Counted from the first letter of the stretch, positions 32,567 to 45,166 are shown. The stretch: 64,000 bases of DNA from Skeletonema tropicum (GCA_037178625.1 CM074135.1:3040001-3104000), one strand, 5' to 3'. The notes: generated by a model not told the origin, from the letters alone. Program-made: numbers and translations.

Positions 32567-32909
32567 GCTGGGACACTAATTTAGTTGTCTGAATTTTGTT
32601 GATCGCCACTCTAACTTCAACTTAAAATGATTGTTGCAGATGAAATCAGTCTATGCGGTACCCAAATGTCACCGTTGAGCACTCTTCTCACTTCTCACAA
32701 TCTCCCAAGCACTGTTTTGCCCGCCGGGGATATACATACTTATCATCGCAAGACCCGTGTACTTAACAGGAGCTGGCAAAGTCAAGCATCCTCGTGTTGT
32801 TGTCTCGCCGAGCTATGAAATTACGACCTACGATGTGTGTATTTCATTGAAGCAGCTTGCTCGACCTTACAATACGGACTGGGTTGAATAGAATCGAAAT
32901 ATAAGTACC

Positions 32910-33461
32910 ATGTCAAAAGTTAGAGCTACCAATGGCAACGGCAACGATCTAATTGTCGACTTCGGCCACCGCCACTGGAGACAAACAGCAGAATCAGATA
33001 CTGGTACTGGTGGTGGTATGAAGGTGACTGCAACTGCATCGAACACTATCGCGATGACAATGGAGAGGCAAGTGAGCTTCTCTGAAGACGTCATTGTACA
33101 TTGCTTTCAATACCCGCCAACAGATGAGGTCTCGAAGCGATGGAACTCCAGGAGAGACAAGTATTTCTTCGAACTAGAAATGGCACGCGACGTCCAAAAC
33201 ATTCGTGATCGACTGTCTATCACACAGATGGAAAATCACGAAAAGGAGGTTCTCTATGATTGTGTTGGTCTGGAAGCTCTGATGTCAAGCAAAGTCACGA
33301 GATTCTTGAAGGAAAAGAGACGGCGATACGCCCGCTCGATAGTGGAGATGCAGTATTCTCTGAGCGAAGAGCAACTAGCTGCATATGCGGCGAGTCATTC
33401 ATCACAGTCAAGAGAGAGAGCACAGAAGCTTGCAGCTGGTTACTCGGAGATATTGCCGTAG
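32910..33461 (+). CDS. Diatom-type uncharacterised protein, family copy 1 (183 aa)
   Basis: The product has a variable Gly/Thr-rich N-terminus (MSKVRATNGNGNDLIVDFGH), then VSFSEDVIVHCFQYPPTDEV, the KRWNSRRDKYFFELEMARDV stretch, YDCVGLEALMSSKVTRFLKE and a helical tail (SLSEEQLAAYAASHSSQSRE...). I associate this arrangement (VSF start, Trp and Asp/Tyr-Phe motif, C..GLE, Arg/Lys helix) with a large diatom-expanded family that has no assigned function. No signal peptide or membrane segment. Paralogues at 47792 and 48748 share the 5' flank (GTCACCGTTGAGCAC phrase ~220 bp upstream), so whole gene regions were duplicated. The frame is intact. Confidence 0.7.
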   Translation: MSKVRATNGNGNDLIVDFGHRHWRQTAESDTGTGGGMKVTATASNTIAMTMERQVSFSEDVIVHCFQYPPTDEVSKRWNSRRDKYFFELEMARDVQNIRDRLSITQMENHEKEVLYDCVGLEALMSSKVTRFLKEKRRRYARSIVEMQYSLSEEQLAAYAASHSSQSRERAQKLAAGYSEILP

Positions 33462-33742
33462 GGGAACATTGTCTTTGTAAATAGGACCGCTACAAGTGAA
33501 GTAAGTAATAAGGTAACTTGCAATCACCCGTTGAGAAGTGTTGATACAAAGATTCATCGTCGGTACTGCCCAAGGGAAGGATCGTGGGGACGGGGACAGC
33601 ACAAGCTCCTTCCCTCCCTTCCTCCTTCCTCCCACCAAATGCCCTACCTTTCCCCCAACAGCATGCAACCACAAACCACAACCTACTCACAACCTACCAC
33701 AACCCACAACCACAGGTCGTTTCGTATCTTTTAGACGAAGCA

Positions 33743-33787
33743 GATACGTAGTTTACCGTAGCACAGAAATAACCTAAAGCCCCACCT
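33743..33787 (+). promoter_or_regulatory. Conserved upstream block, copy 3 (before the MYND-Sel1 pseudogene)
   Basis: GATACGTAGTTTACCGTAGC followed by ACAGAAATAACCTAAAGCCCCACCT is nearly identical to the blocks before LRR genes 1 and 2. It ends about 113 bp before the ATG at 33901. The downstream gene family is unrelated to the LRR genes, so the block is shared between gene families. Confidence 0.6.
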
Positions 33788-33978
33788 ACCTAAAGCACTG
33801 TCATGAACTTCCTACGATAGATCCGCAATTGGACAGCTGTGCTAATTTGAGCAACGTAATCTTGCTGCGCTTTTTATTTCAGGGCGGCAGGTAAAATAAT
33901 ATGAGTGAAGATAACGAAGCAGACGACATGATGTTTTGTGCTTCCTGCGGCATCGCTAGAGATGATGACATCAAATTA

Positions 33979-34533
<555 letters not shown>

Positions 34534-37500
34534 TCAACATAGCTATGGAAAGCTGAGAGTGAGAGGAGTTCAAATCCGCATCGTCCCTGAGCTGTTTCGG
34601 AATCATTGTGAAGTGAATGTGTTCTTGGGGCTTCTGGACCATACATGTGCACGCCAAATTTTGTGAAAAGAGGAGGAAGAGAAAAAGAAAAGAAGGAGGA
34701 AAGAAAGGAGGAGGAAAGGAAAGAAAAAGAAGGAGGAAGTTCATATAAAACAGCAGTACAATAGCGACCAATCTTGCTAATTGAATTATGTTGGTGTCTA
34801 ATTTCTTCATTCTACTTATGATCCTCTGGCTGAAGAGTTACTCTCACTGTTTTTCGTATCGTAGATCAAGTTGCAAGATCATTTCCAACTGAAATACCTC
34901 CTGTCTCTGATCCATCGTGTATTAGAGGTAAATTGTTGCATTGCATCAAACGTGTATCGCGACTTTTGAGCTAAAGGAGATTTTCTTGGCGAGCGAAAGA
35001 GCACCGACTCGTCAACACTCCGTCTGGAAATGCGTGTAGTAGATTCGTCCCTCTTTAGTTCCAATGCACTATTGTTCCACTTTGGAATGGGAATGAAGAT
35101 ATCCCCTGTCATTCCGCTTCAATATATCTTCTTCCTTCTTTGAAGCAGTCAATGACCTGATTCGTTTTTGAGTATCCGCTGGTGTACCTCAGCTGCTCCA
35201 CAACCGAAAGCCGAAATGATTGTGTATCAAGCGCTGAGTTGTTGATTTCCTTTGGACGCAGATATTTTATTGAAGATTTCTCGGTGTTCCTACACTCGAA
35301 TTATTTACAGCGTGAATTGATGTGATCATCCAGTTCCCTGACAGCTGCAGCTATAATACTACGCATGCAACGTTACAAAGCAGCACTTGTCGATCCTTTT
35401 CAGCAGCAATCGACTATATATCTCGTAGGATACAATACATGGAGAAGTGCTTTCAATTGTGATACCGCATCATCTTTCTTGCTTTGATTTTGCATGATGT
35501 GTACTTCGCAGTCAAGTTGCTCCGGCGTAATTTCGAATTAATTTTTTCTCCGACGTGTCATGCTTTCTCTTCCGGTGCTATCTACCAATTACACCTAACC
35601 ATTGAAATAATTATCGGCCCCTCAACACCGTATCCACTATTCTTGCCGTGGTTCCTGTTGTGGTTGTCCTCGCTCTGTTGTGTGCACCACCCCACTCCCA
35701 GCGAGAAATTTGTTTTTTTGCTGCTGATCAATCTCTCTCCATCCGCTTCATTCTTTGCAGTCCTATTTCACCGCAGATTCCAAGCCGCCCCGCAGCCTCA
35801 CTGTATATTGCTCGTGTTCTCTCCTGTTCTTCCGACTCCGTTCTGCCTTTCGGAAGAGTGGCATACTACAGTTCGCCATGGTGCAGAGTTGTATTTTGGC
35901 GCCGGTGCCGGTGCTTGAAGGATGAAGGTGGTTCGGTTATTTGGATCCCATAACTTATCCACCTATGAGACTTTTTGCCCAAGATGGGTGTGTGTTAAAA
36001 AATAGCTGATTTTTTAAGGAGTCGGGAGTTTCGTCTAAATGGAGCCTTGCCTACATGGGAATCAGTACTGACGCTGTTAAAAAATAGCACATCTATGAAC
36101 CTACCAGAAGCCGTTCTTGGTCGCTGAAGACCAGGGTAAATTGGGAGAAGGGGCTACATTTGGGGTTATCCTTAAAACCTGCTCTAGAGAAGTGGGGCAA
36201 GGCCGTCCCCCACCGTCTCCGAATACGAATACGAATCCGCTCCTACGTAGGTAGGAACTGGTAGGTACTGCTTGCTGGATTCGGATCCGGGGAGGCATAA
36301 AAAGTGCTCCACACCGTCCGAAAACGAAAAGCACGAAGCACCATATCATCATGAAACATCATACCATGTACATATATGAGGAGAGTATCAAGCACCAACA
36401 GTTGTAATTGGCAAGGTTGGAAAATGGAAGCAGCACCATCTGCCAGGCCGTGGGCACCGGCTGCCGCTGGCGCCGGTACTTAACCTCATCGGATCTTCGA
36501 TCATCATTTCATTTCAACGACGGCGGTTTCTAATGTCACCAATGTGTTATTATCCATCGAATGAGATTCCCAGTGAAGCGACATCTCATGATAAATAGTG
36601 ATGAATTTTTGCTCACAACCAGAGGGTCATGAGCCATGAACACTCATCTATTACTACTTAAGCGGTGATAATTTAACAATAATTGACAAGTCGGCGCTGC
36701 ATTTGTATCCGTGTGGTACTGTCGATACAAGGTCCCTTGATTATCCAACGATACAGCGTTTAGCTAAAATTTTCTAGAGGAGAGGAGAGGAGTGGGGATC
36801 GTGGCGATGTTTACAATAAGTGACGTCTGGCAAAGAGGCGACAATCTGCTGTAGATGAAGATCTATCCTGGAACTGAATCTGAGATGACTATTGGGAGAC
36901 AATGGGTGACCACCAAAAAATATACACAATATCCGGAGAAGCCGTCAATCTGGAGAAAGAAAGGGTGAATGATTCTTGAAAAGTACTGTGCTGAAGGGTG
37001 TGCAACATTTTATCGAAGGAGGTTGGTCAGCTAGAAGAACAATGGTAGTCTAGTTGACTCAGTCGTGGTGCAACATGCGTCTTCCTTTCAACCTGTGCAA
37101 CGATCCACATAAGAAGAAGAAATATAAAACATTATTTAAAGCAGGTAATTATCCTTATTAATGATTGTTAGCAACCATCACATAAGCACCTACGTATTGT
37201 CTTCTACAGAGATTACATCGTGTTAATTATTGATTCGAGGCTGCAACACTGGTTAAGAAACAGCAAGGTGGTCTGCTCTTGTGTTATTATATGGATTGAT
37301 TGCAATATAATGTGTTGTTGTGTGTATTAATAACATCCTAATGAGATTTTTATGCCCACACATGCATCTGTTGACAAAATTCAAAATTCAACACCAAAAG
37401 GACATTGCCTACAAGTGATTTCAAGGCAGATACCAGGCGGGTTGAGTACCAATATCGGTCATCAACATTATTATAGAGTAGAGAATGCTGTGGAGGCCTT

Positions 37501-38085
37501 ATGAATCTATTTATGCGTTTCTTCGTCGACGATATTTGCCACCTTCACCAAAATAGACCAAAAATCGATGCCGTCGATATACCCGCCGATACGTCTGTAA
37601 GTTCTCAATTTCGTAACCTTCCAGCTACATCAGCGTTTTCTACATCAAAAACTGATAAAGATGATAGTTTTATGGTGTGTTAGAATCCTAATTGATTGTG
37701 CTATGGCTTACGGCCAGACATGATGGTCGTGATGATGTTGTTGCGTTGCCGATCGATGGGTCGATCGGGCGTCGGGCCCATACAAGAGCTTCCAGTAGCC
37801 CCTTTAGTACACCGAATTAGGGGGGTGGGATTCGGAGCCCGAATCCCAACATTTTGAAGTCGAGTCAAATGAGACGTAGGAATTCAGTATGTGCCTAATT
37901 CGTATTCGTATTCGTATTCGGGGACGGTGGGGACCGGGCAGCCATAATCATATAGCGGGGCTACGTTGGGCACGGCTTTTCTGGGCACGGGTTGGGCACG
38001 CCCTATGATGTGACGATTCTGCCACGTCACCATACCACGCTCTCTCCATTAACCCTAAAAGGCAGAATTATCTTTCAACAAGAGG

Positions 38086-38089
<4 letters not shown>

Positions 38090-38171
<82 letters not shown>
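38090..38171. repeat. (CT)n microsatellite
   Basis: About 41 CT dinucleotides, lying 70 bp upstream of the MULE transposase ATG and just inside the left TIR. It could be a polypyrimidine leader element or just a slippage-prone tract. Confidence 0.95.
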
Positions 38172-38173
<2 letters not shown>

Positions 38174-38241
38174 ATGTTGCTGCAGCGCGGCCAATGACAA
38201 AAATAAAGTAAGCTAAGTGTTACCAGTGTCATTAATACATC

Positions 38242-41200
38242 ATGCAATCCGCACATTCTCAGGATATTAACAACGATAACAGTGGCAGGAGGTCGTCACC
38301 AAGCACCAATCTACTAATGAATCCTGGTAATCCTGGTCCTGCTTCTTCCTCTGGTGCGTGTTTGTCAACCTCCACCTCCACAAACATGCAACATCCGCAT
38401 GACACAGGCGCTGCTCATAGCGTAATGCCACATTACAACAGCAACTTCGCCACTTTGTTTCCTCCTCTGCCATCTTCCAACAATCAGTGGCCAAGTTATA
38501 ATCATCATCAGCTTCAGCATCTTTTTCCCATCAATTTTCGACCACCTGCACCTTTTCTCAATCAAGCATCGCTTTTTCAAAACCAACAGCAACAGCAACA
38601 TCTAATTCCTCAACAAAACCCAAGCGAACCTCTTGATATGACGATGCAAAACGGTCTGACTGGCACCATTGATATGCCCACCAACACAACCACAACAACT
38701 TCACCAACTGAAGAGGCAGAATTAGATTTGGCCACCAATACATCCACTAATACCTCCACTGCCACTGCACCTTTTAACAACAACGATGTGTTTCCATCGG
38801 AACAACTCTTCAAACAAGCAGTGGAAGATTATTGCGTGACTGTGCGGATGTTTCCTAAACAAAAAAAGACAGAAAACAAAAGAACGCAAGCAGATAATTA
38901 CATTAGCTATCGATACACCTGTCCTAGATCAGGAACCCACAAGTCACAAAAGAAAGAAGGGATCAAGGGTGCCCGGCCAACTCGTCAGTCTCTGAAGACT
39001 GGCTGTGAGTGGCACATCAGTGCTGCACGTGAAAGAATGCCTAATGACGCATGCCGTAATGATGAAATTGTCCGTATAACATCTGTCTCTCTAGAGCATA
39101 CAAACGGTTGTAATGGTGGAGATGACCAGGAGATGATTTTCGCATTACGGAAGAGAGCAGGGAGAACATATCCTGACTATGCTTTAGCGCACCTACGTAA
39201 AGAAGTGAAAGCGCGTAGATATGGCACTGATGATGTCAAAAGTTGGTTGATTCAATCAGGATTTCTGGATGCAACACTGGAAGAGGCTACCAATTTGCGT
39301 TACAGACTTCTAAATGATGAGCCCATAAAAAATTGGAAACCAAATGAGTGCTCTAAGGAGGAGATAGGTCAATGGACTGACTATCTTCATAACGAAGACT
39401 TAGCAAATGAGATTTCTGCCGGGAGTAAAGACAGCATTGATAACCTGCTAATGTTGCATAGAGGTTTAAAGGAAGAAGTAGATGGATATGACAGTCGAGT
39501 TACAACTGATTCAGAACACAGATTCAGTGGAACTGCATGGCAGACTGGTAGGATGAGGGCAAGACTTCTCAGACATGGTGCTATGATATTCATTGATGAC
39601 ACAAGGAGTGGTGTCAATACAAGCAACTTTTGCTTTTGGAATGTTATGGTTTCAGATCATGAAGGCAAATCTCAAACTGTAATGGGAGCAATGACTATGT
39701 GTGCTAGCAATGAAGCTGTATCGTGGGTGCTGCAAAGCCTTGTTAGTATGTCACCCTTTGCTGCTGAAATTGTGAAAGCCACCATGTCAGATTTGGGTAA
39801 GTATACAACACCATTGTTCATGTGTGCATCTCAACATCATGCAAGGAGCTGCTTACGACCGAATTCTTTGTTGTTTTTGTAGGAGTTGGTGTGGAGCCTA
39901 TACAACGATTTCTCCCTTCTGTCACATTCTTTGGTGCCTGTACATGGCATATTATGAGACTAGATTTCCCTCGTAATTTGAAACACATCCCAGGCTATGC
40001 GGATTGCAAGTCCTTTGTGTATCAACATCTGGTGAAGAACACCACATGTAAACAGGAATGGGATGTTCGCTTGAATGAAGCATGCCGCAAATGGCCAGGG
40101 GCTGCAGAATATCTTCAGCAACTTTCCCTTTATAAAGAGCGGTGGGGGGATCCTTGGAGAATTGAGAATTTCACACTGGATATGGAGGCAAGTTCCGTTG
40201 TCGAGGGATCATTCTCAGCGTTCCAACGTCATCTTGGAGGACAAGTTCATTCTTTTACTGGTGTCGTCCAGCAACACCTTCAGAAAGATGAGGATAAGAC
40301 TTCTGAGGAACGAAAGCAAAGAGTCAAAGCACGAGTTGCAGTCTACGATGATGATGTCCAAGGCATGCGAACAAAAGCGGCTCAAGAATGTTCGATGAAA
40401 TGTTCTGTCAAAGTTGTGGATAACTTCATCAAGACAAACCTAGAAGCTCAAGAGTACTCATATGAGGAAATGGCAGTACTGTCTGCTGAGCAACAGGCAA
40501 GAGGTGTGACTAAGGCATATTTGGTTTATTTAAAAGGTCCAGATAGAGTGACACAACCAAGGAGGGTTGTAGAATTCAGAGACGGTGTGTATTACTGCAT
40601 GTGGTGCAAAAGGGACATCAACAGTGGACAGCCATGCAAGCACATCCAACGAGTATGCGATTTTGAATTCAATGAGTCACAGTTTCACAATCATTGGAAA
40701 CTTAATGATACCGAAGTGAAGTCAATCCCTGCAATTTCTCCAGCACCACAAAGAAATGGTGGTTCTTCCATTGATGACACTCCTGCAGCAGATTTTGGGG
40801 GTGCCGATTTTGATCTGCCAGATGAGAAGGGAGTCGTTGGTGCAGTTGAGCTGCATACTAATGCAACAGATAATGTACAAGTTGCTGGCGGTGAAGGTGT
40901 AGGGGAATTTGTGTCAGATCTTGTTGCCAACCCATTGATTGCAAAACGTTATACAGCAAAGAAAGCGAAACGTTTGAATTCGACTCAAATGCACAATATT
41001 CTGTTGGACAAATTCAAACAGCTTGCCAGTACTGCATCGCGCAGCAACGAAACATACCAGAAGCTTTTGCCAGTTGTGAATTACATGATTGCTAATATTC
41101 AAAATGTCGGGGAAGAAGAATTAAAAGGAGCAGCTGCGTCGTACCTTGATCTTACAGTTGCGGATGGTAAGAATAACATCAACAACCCTCAAGGCATCCT

Positions 41201-41645
41201 TCCTTCTACAAGGAAACGGGGCGAAGGTGGAACTTGCATGAAAAGAAAGATAAGCGGAGTGGAAGCAGTGGTTACGGCAAAACGTCACATTTCAACTTGT
41301 GATCTTTGTAAGGGTATTGGACACAACAAGGCAAATTGCGCAGCTGCAAAGCAGATTGGGAAAAGATTAGTGAAATCAACTTGGGGATTGATTGAGACTG
41401 TTTCGGTTTTGGACGAAACAAAATCAACAGCTGATGTTGATCCTTGTGTTGCAAAGGATGCGATTGGGATTCAAGTTGTTGGAAAGGTGTTTGTTTTGAA
41501 CAGTGTGGTATACAAGGCGAATATCATTCTAAGGGGATTGGCCATGAAAGATTGTCAACCCATGTATTTCGATCATAATACAGTTGCACTATGGGCAAGA
41601 GAAGGACAAAGTAATAGCCATTACGTGTTTCTTCATGGAAAATGA
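38242..41645 (+). CDS. MULE transposase with SWIM and CCHC zinc fingers, two exons
   Basis: Exons 38242-39796 and 39883-41645 (86-nt intron GTAAGT..TTTGTAG) give 1,105 aa. Residues ~1-180 are Gln/Asn/Thr rich. A FAR1/WRKY-GCM1-like DNA-binding region follows (YRYTCPRSGTHKSQ ... GCEWHISAARER ... LEHTNGCNG). The MULE catalytic core starts at MIFIDDTRSGVNTSNFCFWN and continues across the splice as TMSDLGVGVEPIQRFLPSVT then CTWHIMRLDF, with the acidic residues and C..H pair of the family. The SWIM finger is CMWCKRDINSGQPCKHI. A CCHC knuckle (CDLCKGIGHNKANC) sits near the C-terminus. It should cut the element at its TIRs and generate 9-bp duplications, as seen around this element. No stops or frameshifts. 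Confidence 0.85.
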
Positions 41646-41917
41646 TTCTGTAAAGATAAAGACAACTGATTTAATTTTGTGGCTTGAGCACAAGCATTCT
41701 TCTTTACTATTTCATTTTATGCAACAAAAGTTGCTAATTCACTGGTTGGGTGATTGGTGGGGTAATCAATAGGTGCTTATCCCCTATCAAAATCAGTGAT
41801 TCCTGGGAATGAAGATGACATAGAATAGATCATTCTCAGAGAAAAAATTCTCTCCACACATTACAGAGGCAGTATGGTACCAATGTTTGAGCAAATATGC
41901 GTAGGAAAAGATGTGTT

Positions 41918-43198
41918 TTACTTTACTCTTAGAACATTAAACTTATCAATTGGCGCTGCAGATTTGTTCTTTAACATGAAGTTATACATTTGCTTTGTAA
42001 TGAATGGAATGAGCCTCGTGCTCCAGGCATCTTCAGTTTCACCTTCAGGGGATGATTGGACCAACCCATGCAAATTCAGTGCGCTATTGAAGACCACTAT
42101 ACAGACAGTATCTCTCACATTTGTCTCGATTTGAATGTATTTGCCACCAGTCTCGCTTTCCGCAATGACCAAGTGGGAATCTGCTATAATTCCACCTCTT
42201 CCATCTGGACCACCGCGCGGTATGTATACAAGCGGGTGCATTGTACTCAAATCCCCGGTGTCAGCGTGCAATGCCACAACACTGTCTTCTATCATTGCAT
42301 TCTTCTGGCATCCCTTGCCTATGCGGCGAATCGCAACTTGATTTGCCATCCAGCCAACTGCACCTTGGCAACCAATTGGTGGGAAAGAGAAGTTTGCATT
42401 TATGCTCTTAATTTTTTCATTCTCCCTAAATACATTAGGTGTGTAGTTCAGCAAGGCTGCCGCAACTCTACCAAAGATGGAAGAGAGAGAGGAAGTAATA
42501 GCTTTTGCCTTTTCATATTGATGATTCATAAGAAAGAAGGGCCCAGTTTGTCTTTTATCCATGGATCCAATCCCAAATGCTGCATATCCCCCACCAGCAT
42601 GGTTGTCTTGTTCCCAAGCTCTTTTGGGCAAAGCATCAAGAGAATTGTCAAGAGTATTTCCGGCTCCTTTATAGCAGCATTCATGTATGTCACGAAGCAG
42701 GGGGCATTCGCTATCTGCGCGAGCATAAAGAACATAAACGCTTGAATTGGAGGAGAATTCAACCTCAACAAAGTCCCCATATTGTGGTGTAATGAGGGGT
42801 GCAGGAGAGTTAGTTAAATGTTTGGCGGTGAGTTGTGCTTTGTGTTTCCCCGCTTTACGTTTCTTCTTTGCTGTGACTTTGTTGAACTGAAATGAAACAG
42901 TTGAATTGTCAAGTTCCATCGCCTTCCGTTTGTTGTCTCTTTTGGAGTCATATTGCAATGATGATGACAAAAATGATATTTTTTTTGGTGAAGGTTTGTT
43001 CTTGTTTATTGTCCGCCACCATTTCAGGTTCTGATTATGTAAATAGTTGCCGCTTTTCATTTGATCCTTCAATTGTGGAGGAGTGTATTTTCTGTTGTAA
43101 ATATTATAGTCATGACGGACGGCTGCTTCGCCACCGTATCGGCGAACCTTCTGCTGGAACAACTCGAATCGATGTAGGTCATAATAATCGACCAACAT
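41918..43198 (-). CDS. MULE accessory protein, possible 2OG-Fe(II) dioxygenase-like core (426 aa)
   Basis: I use the ATG at 43198; the frame is open for 18 more codons upstream but without an ATG. The first ~140 residues are basic and Lys/Asn rich (a KKKRKAGKHK cluster could be a nuclear signal). The C-terminal half is more ordered: YGDFVEVEFSSNSSVYVLYA, GYAAFGIGSMDKRQTGPFFL, NQVAIRRIGKG, then VVALHADTGDL, a Gly-rich turn (PRGGPDGRGG), and VCIVVFNSALNLHGL. The His-x-Asp plus a distal His about 65 residues later, with an Arg some 15 residues beyond, is what double-stranded beta-helix 2OG-Fe(II) dioxygenases of the TET/JBP or related groups show. I could not align it further. It lies tail to tail with the transposase inside the TIRs, so it is part of the transposon. 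Confidence 0.55.
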   Translation of the reverse strand: MLVDYYDLHRFELFQQKVRRYGGEAAVRHDYNIYNRKYTPPQLKDQMKSGNYLHNQNLKWWRTINKNKPSPKKISFLSSSLQYDSKRDNKRKAMELDNSTVSFQFNKVTAKKKRKAGKHKAQLTAKHLTNSPAPLITPQYGDFVEVEFSSNSSVYVLYARADSECPLLRDIHECCYKGAGNTLDNSLDALPKRAWEQDNHAGGGYAAFGIGSMDKRQTGPFFLMNHQYEKAKAITSSLSSIFGRVAAALLNYTPNVFRENEKIKSINANFSFPPIGCQGAVGWMANQVAIRRIGKGCQKNAMIEDSVVALHADTGDLSTMHPLVYIPRGGPDGRGGIIADSHLVIAESETGGKYIQIETNVRDTVCIVVFNSALNLHGLVQSSPEGETEDAWSTRLIPFITKQMYNFMLKNKSAAPIDKFNVLRVK

Positions 43199-44400
43199 TG
43201 ATTTGTTTGTAAGGTATGTTGTGTGTAAATTCGATAGGTCGTAGATGACCAATTATTGAAGCAGCGGCAAGAATACGAAAAAATCTGACGACGAAAGTGG
43301 AATGAGCGGTAGTGTTTTGCTGTAGTGACTATGATTTATGCTAGTTGGTGTTGCCGCGGTGACTTTATGGCTTATGATGTAGTTACTGGGGTATCTAACT
43401 TTGACTGTGTGCGGGGCTTGTGGTGGAAAGAAGGGGTGGTGGGAGAGCGTGGTATGGTGACGTGGCAGAATCGTCACATCATAGGGCGTGCCCAACCCGT
43501 GCCCAGAAAAGCCGTGCCCAACGTAGCCCCTCCCTCTCATATAGCGCCGTTTCTCAATAATCAAATAGCGCCAGGTACATGTACGCAATTCCTACATACG
43601 TAAGGTGGCCCTTTCTCACACAACGCTCGCACATTTCTCACTTTTGTCAAATGCCCCGCATGAAACTTTATCACCATCATTCCACCCGTCTTACATTCCT
43701 CTCCGGCACATAAACGGCACTCCTACGTATGAAATGGGACTTCACTACCATTAGCGGTACTCGACCAGCGGAAGCGGCAATCCACGATACGTTTCGTCCT
43801 TATCATCCTTTCTCTTATTGAAGTTAGTCTCAGGTACTTATGAAAGATACGTCACCCGTCACCAAAGTTTGCGTAGTAAGTACGATAAGTAGGATTGAAG
43901 CAGCAGCCCATATCTAGTCTTGCTAACACGGTACTGATTAGTCTCGCTAACGGTACTGATACTATCTGCGAAGACAGTTTTCAATTGCTGGGCATGTGTG
44001 TGTGTTGTGAGTTGATATGTGTGGCGGGCAAAAAAAAATTTGAGCGTTGAAGCGGTTAAGTGCGAGCGTTGTGTGAGAAAGGGCCACCTTACGTATGTAG
44101 GAATTACATACATGTACCTGGCGCTATATGATTATTGAGAAATGGCGCTATATGATTATGGCTGCGTGGGGACCGGCCTAACAAAATACTTTTTTTATTT
44201 GTGAAGGGACGCCACGGATTCGAAGTCTGCTCAATGAGAGGAGCATTTTAAGCCTATAAGGGTAGGTTAGCCCCTGTGGCGGCTGAGAACTAACAAATCG
44301 GCAAAAAGTGGCTAGGCTGACCATACTTACACTTAGCCCTCCATCAATGATGGCCTGGGCCTTCTCCTTGGTGAGGAAAACTCCGGTGGACTCGCAGACG

Positions 44401-44415
44401 TAGGGTTAGGGTTTA
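44401..44415. repeat. Telomere-like repeat at the GAPDH/MYND junction
   Basis: TAGGGTTAGGGTTTA, about two and a half units of the TTAGGG telomere repeat, sits exactly between the end of the GAPDH fragment and the point where the MYND gene resumes. It belongs to neither gene. It may be filler from break repair. Confidence 0.6.
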
Positions 44416-45166
44416 CAATGCCAGAGAGAACACCGGCCCAGCACAAACGAGAGTGCAAGAAGCGCGAGTGGCTGAGTTACGTGACGAAATTTTATTCAAG
44501 CAGCCAGAGAACTCACATTTCGGGGACTGCCCGATTTGTTTTTTGCCGCAGCCGATTGATCCAACTAAATCTAGTTTGATGACATGTTGCAGCAAAATCA
44601 GATGTAATGGATGCAATTATGCCAAGCAGAAACGAGAGCATCAGGGGAGACTACAGCGTAATTGTGCATTCTGCAGAGAAGCTGTGCCCGACACAAAGTG
44701 ATGAAAAGAATTGAGGTGAATGATCCCGTTGCAATGCGATATATTGGAACGGAAAAATACCATGAAGGAGACCACAAAAGTGCGCTTGATTATTGGAATA
44801 GGGTGCCGCATTGGGAGATATGGAGGCACATTTTCAGTTGTCATGTTTGTATCTGAGTGGTGAGGTGTTGAGAAGGATGAGAAAAGGCGGCTGCATCATT
44901 TGGAAGAAGCTGCACTTGGAGGGCATCCCACCGCTAGATACAATCTTGCATGTGTGGAGGGGAATCGTGGCAGAATAGAGAGAGCGGCGAGACATTGGAT
45001 CATCGCTGCTGCGCAAGGACTTGATGGTTCAATTGAAATACTGATGAATGAATTTAGGAGTGGAACAGTCAGCAAAGATGACCTTGCTTCTGCTCTCCGA
45101 GCACACAAGGCTGCCAAAGATGCAACCAAGAGTCCGCAGAGGGATGAAGCAGAAGGAAGGATGTGA

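Larger units (their letters stand above)
37958..43537. mobile_element. Autonomous-looking Mutator-like element (MULE), 5.6 kb
   Basis: Target duplication CATATAGCG at 37949-37957 and 43538-43546. The terminal inverted repeats are ~88 bp and almost perfect: left 37958-38044 (GGGCTACGTTGGGCACGGCT...), right 43444-43530. The right end has about seven extra bases (TCCCTCT) before the target copy. Inside are a two-exon transposase on the plus strand and a convergent gene on the minus strand, the gene layout also seen in maize MuDR. Intact frames and near-identical TIRs suggest recent activity. Confidence 0.85.
37938..44165. mobile_element. MITE with GCAGCCATAATCATATAGCG termini and 11-bp duplication, split by the MULE
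   Basis: The flanking direct repeats are GTGGGGACCGG at 37927-37937 and 44166-44176. With the MULE and one 9-bp target copy removed, the left arm (GCAGCCATAATCATATAGCG then CCGTTTCTCAATAATC) matches the inverted right arm at ~44061-44165 over about 110 bp, including the TGCGAGCGTTGTGTGAGAAA phrase. Net length is about 640 bp. Long TIRs and a 9-11 bp duplication suggest a non-autonomous Mutator-like element. Confidence 0.8.
36201..44178. mobile_element. TIR element A (GGTCCCCACCGTC / ATACGAAT termini), interrupted by a MITE
   Basis: The left end at 36201 (GGCCGTCCCCCACCGTCTCC then GAATACGAATACGAAT) and right end ending at 44178 (reverse complement GGCCGGTCCCCACCGTCCCC then GAATACGAATACG) are inverted repeats once the MITE at 37938-44176 is removed. 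Its own length is about 1.74 kb. A deletion derivative (element B) lies at 46384-47257 and shares both ends and adjoining sequence. TAA follows the right end; the left flank is CAA, so a TWA-type target (as in PIF/Harbinger) is possible but not shown. I see no transposase. Confidence 0.65.

Noticed and set aside
35484..35953. 144- and 101-codon overlapping plus-strand frames inside the transposon at 34468
   Set aside because: Cys/Phe/Leu-rich with no domain, two frames open over the same DNA; not convincing as the missing transposase.
38068..38256. Arg-Glu repeat or Ser-Leu repeat proteins across the CT tract
   Set aside because: Any frame through (CT)n is open; these are translations of a microsatellite.
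41584..41772. Small frame overlapping the end of the MULE transposase
   Set aside because: Overlaps the transposase 3' end in another frame, with no family or start context.
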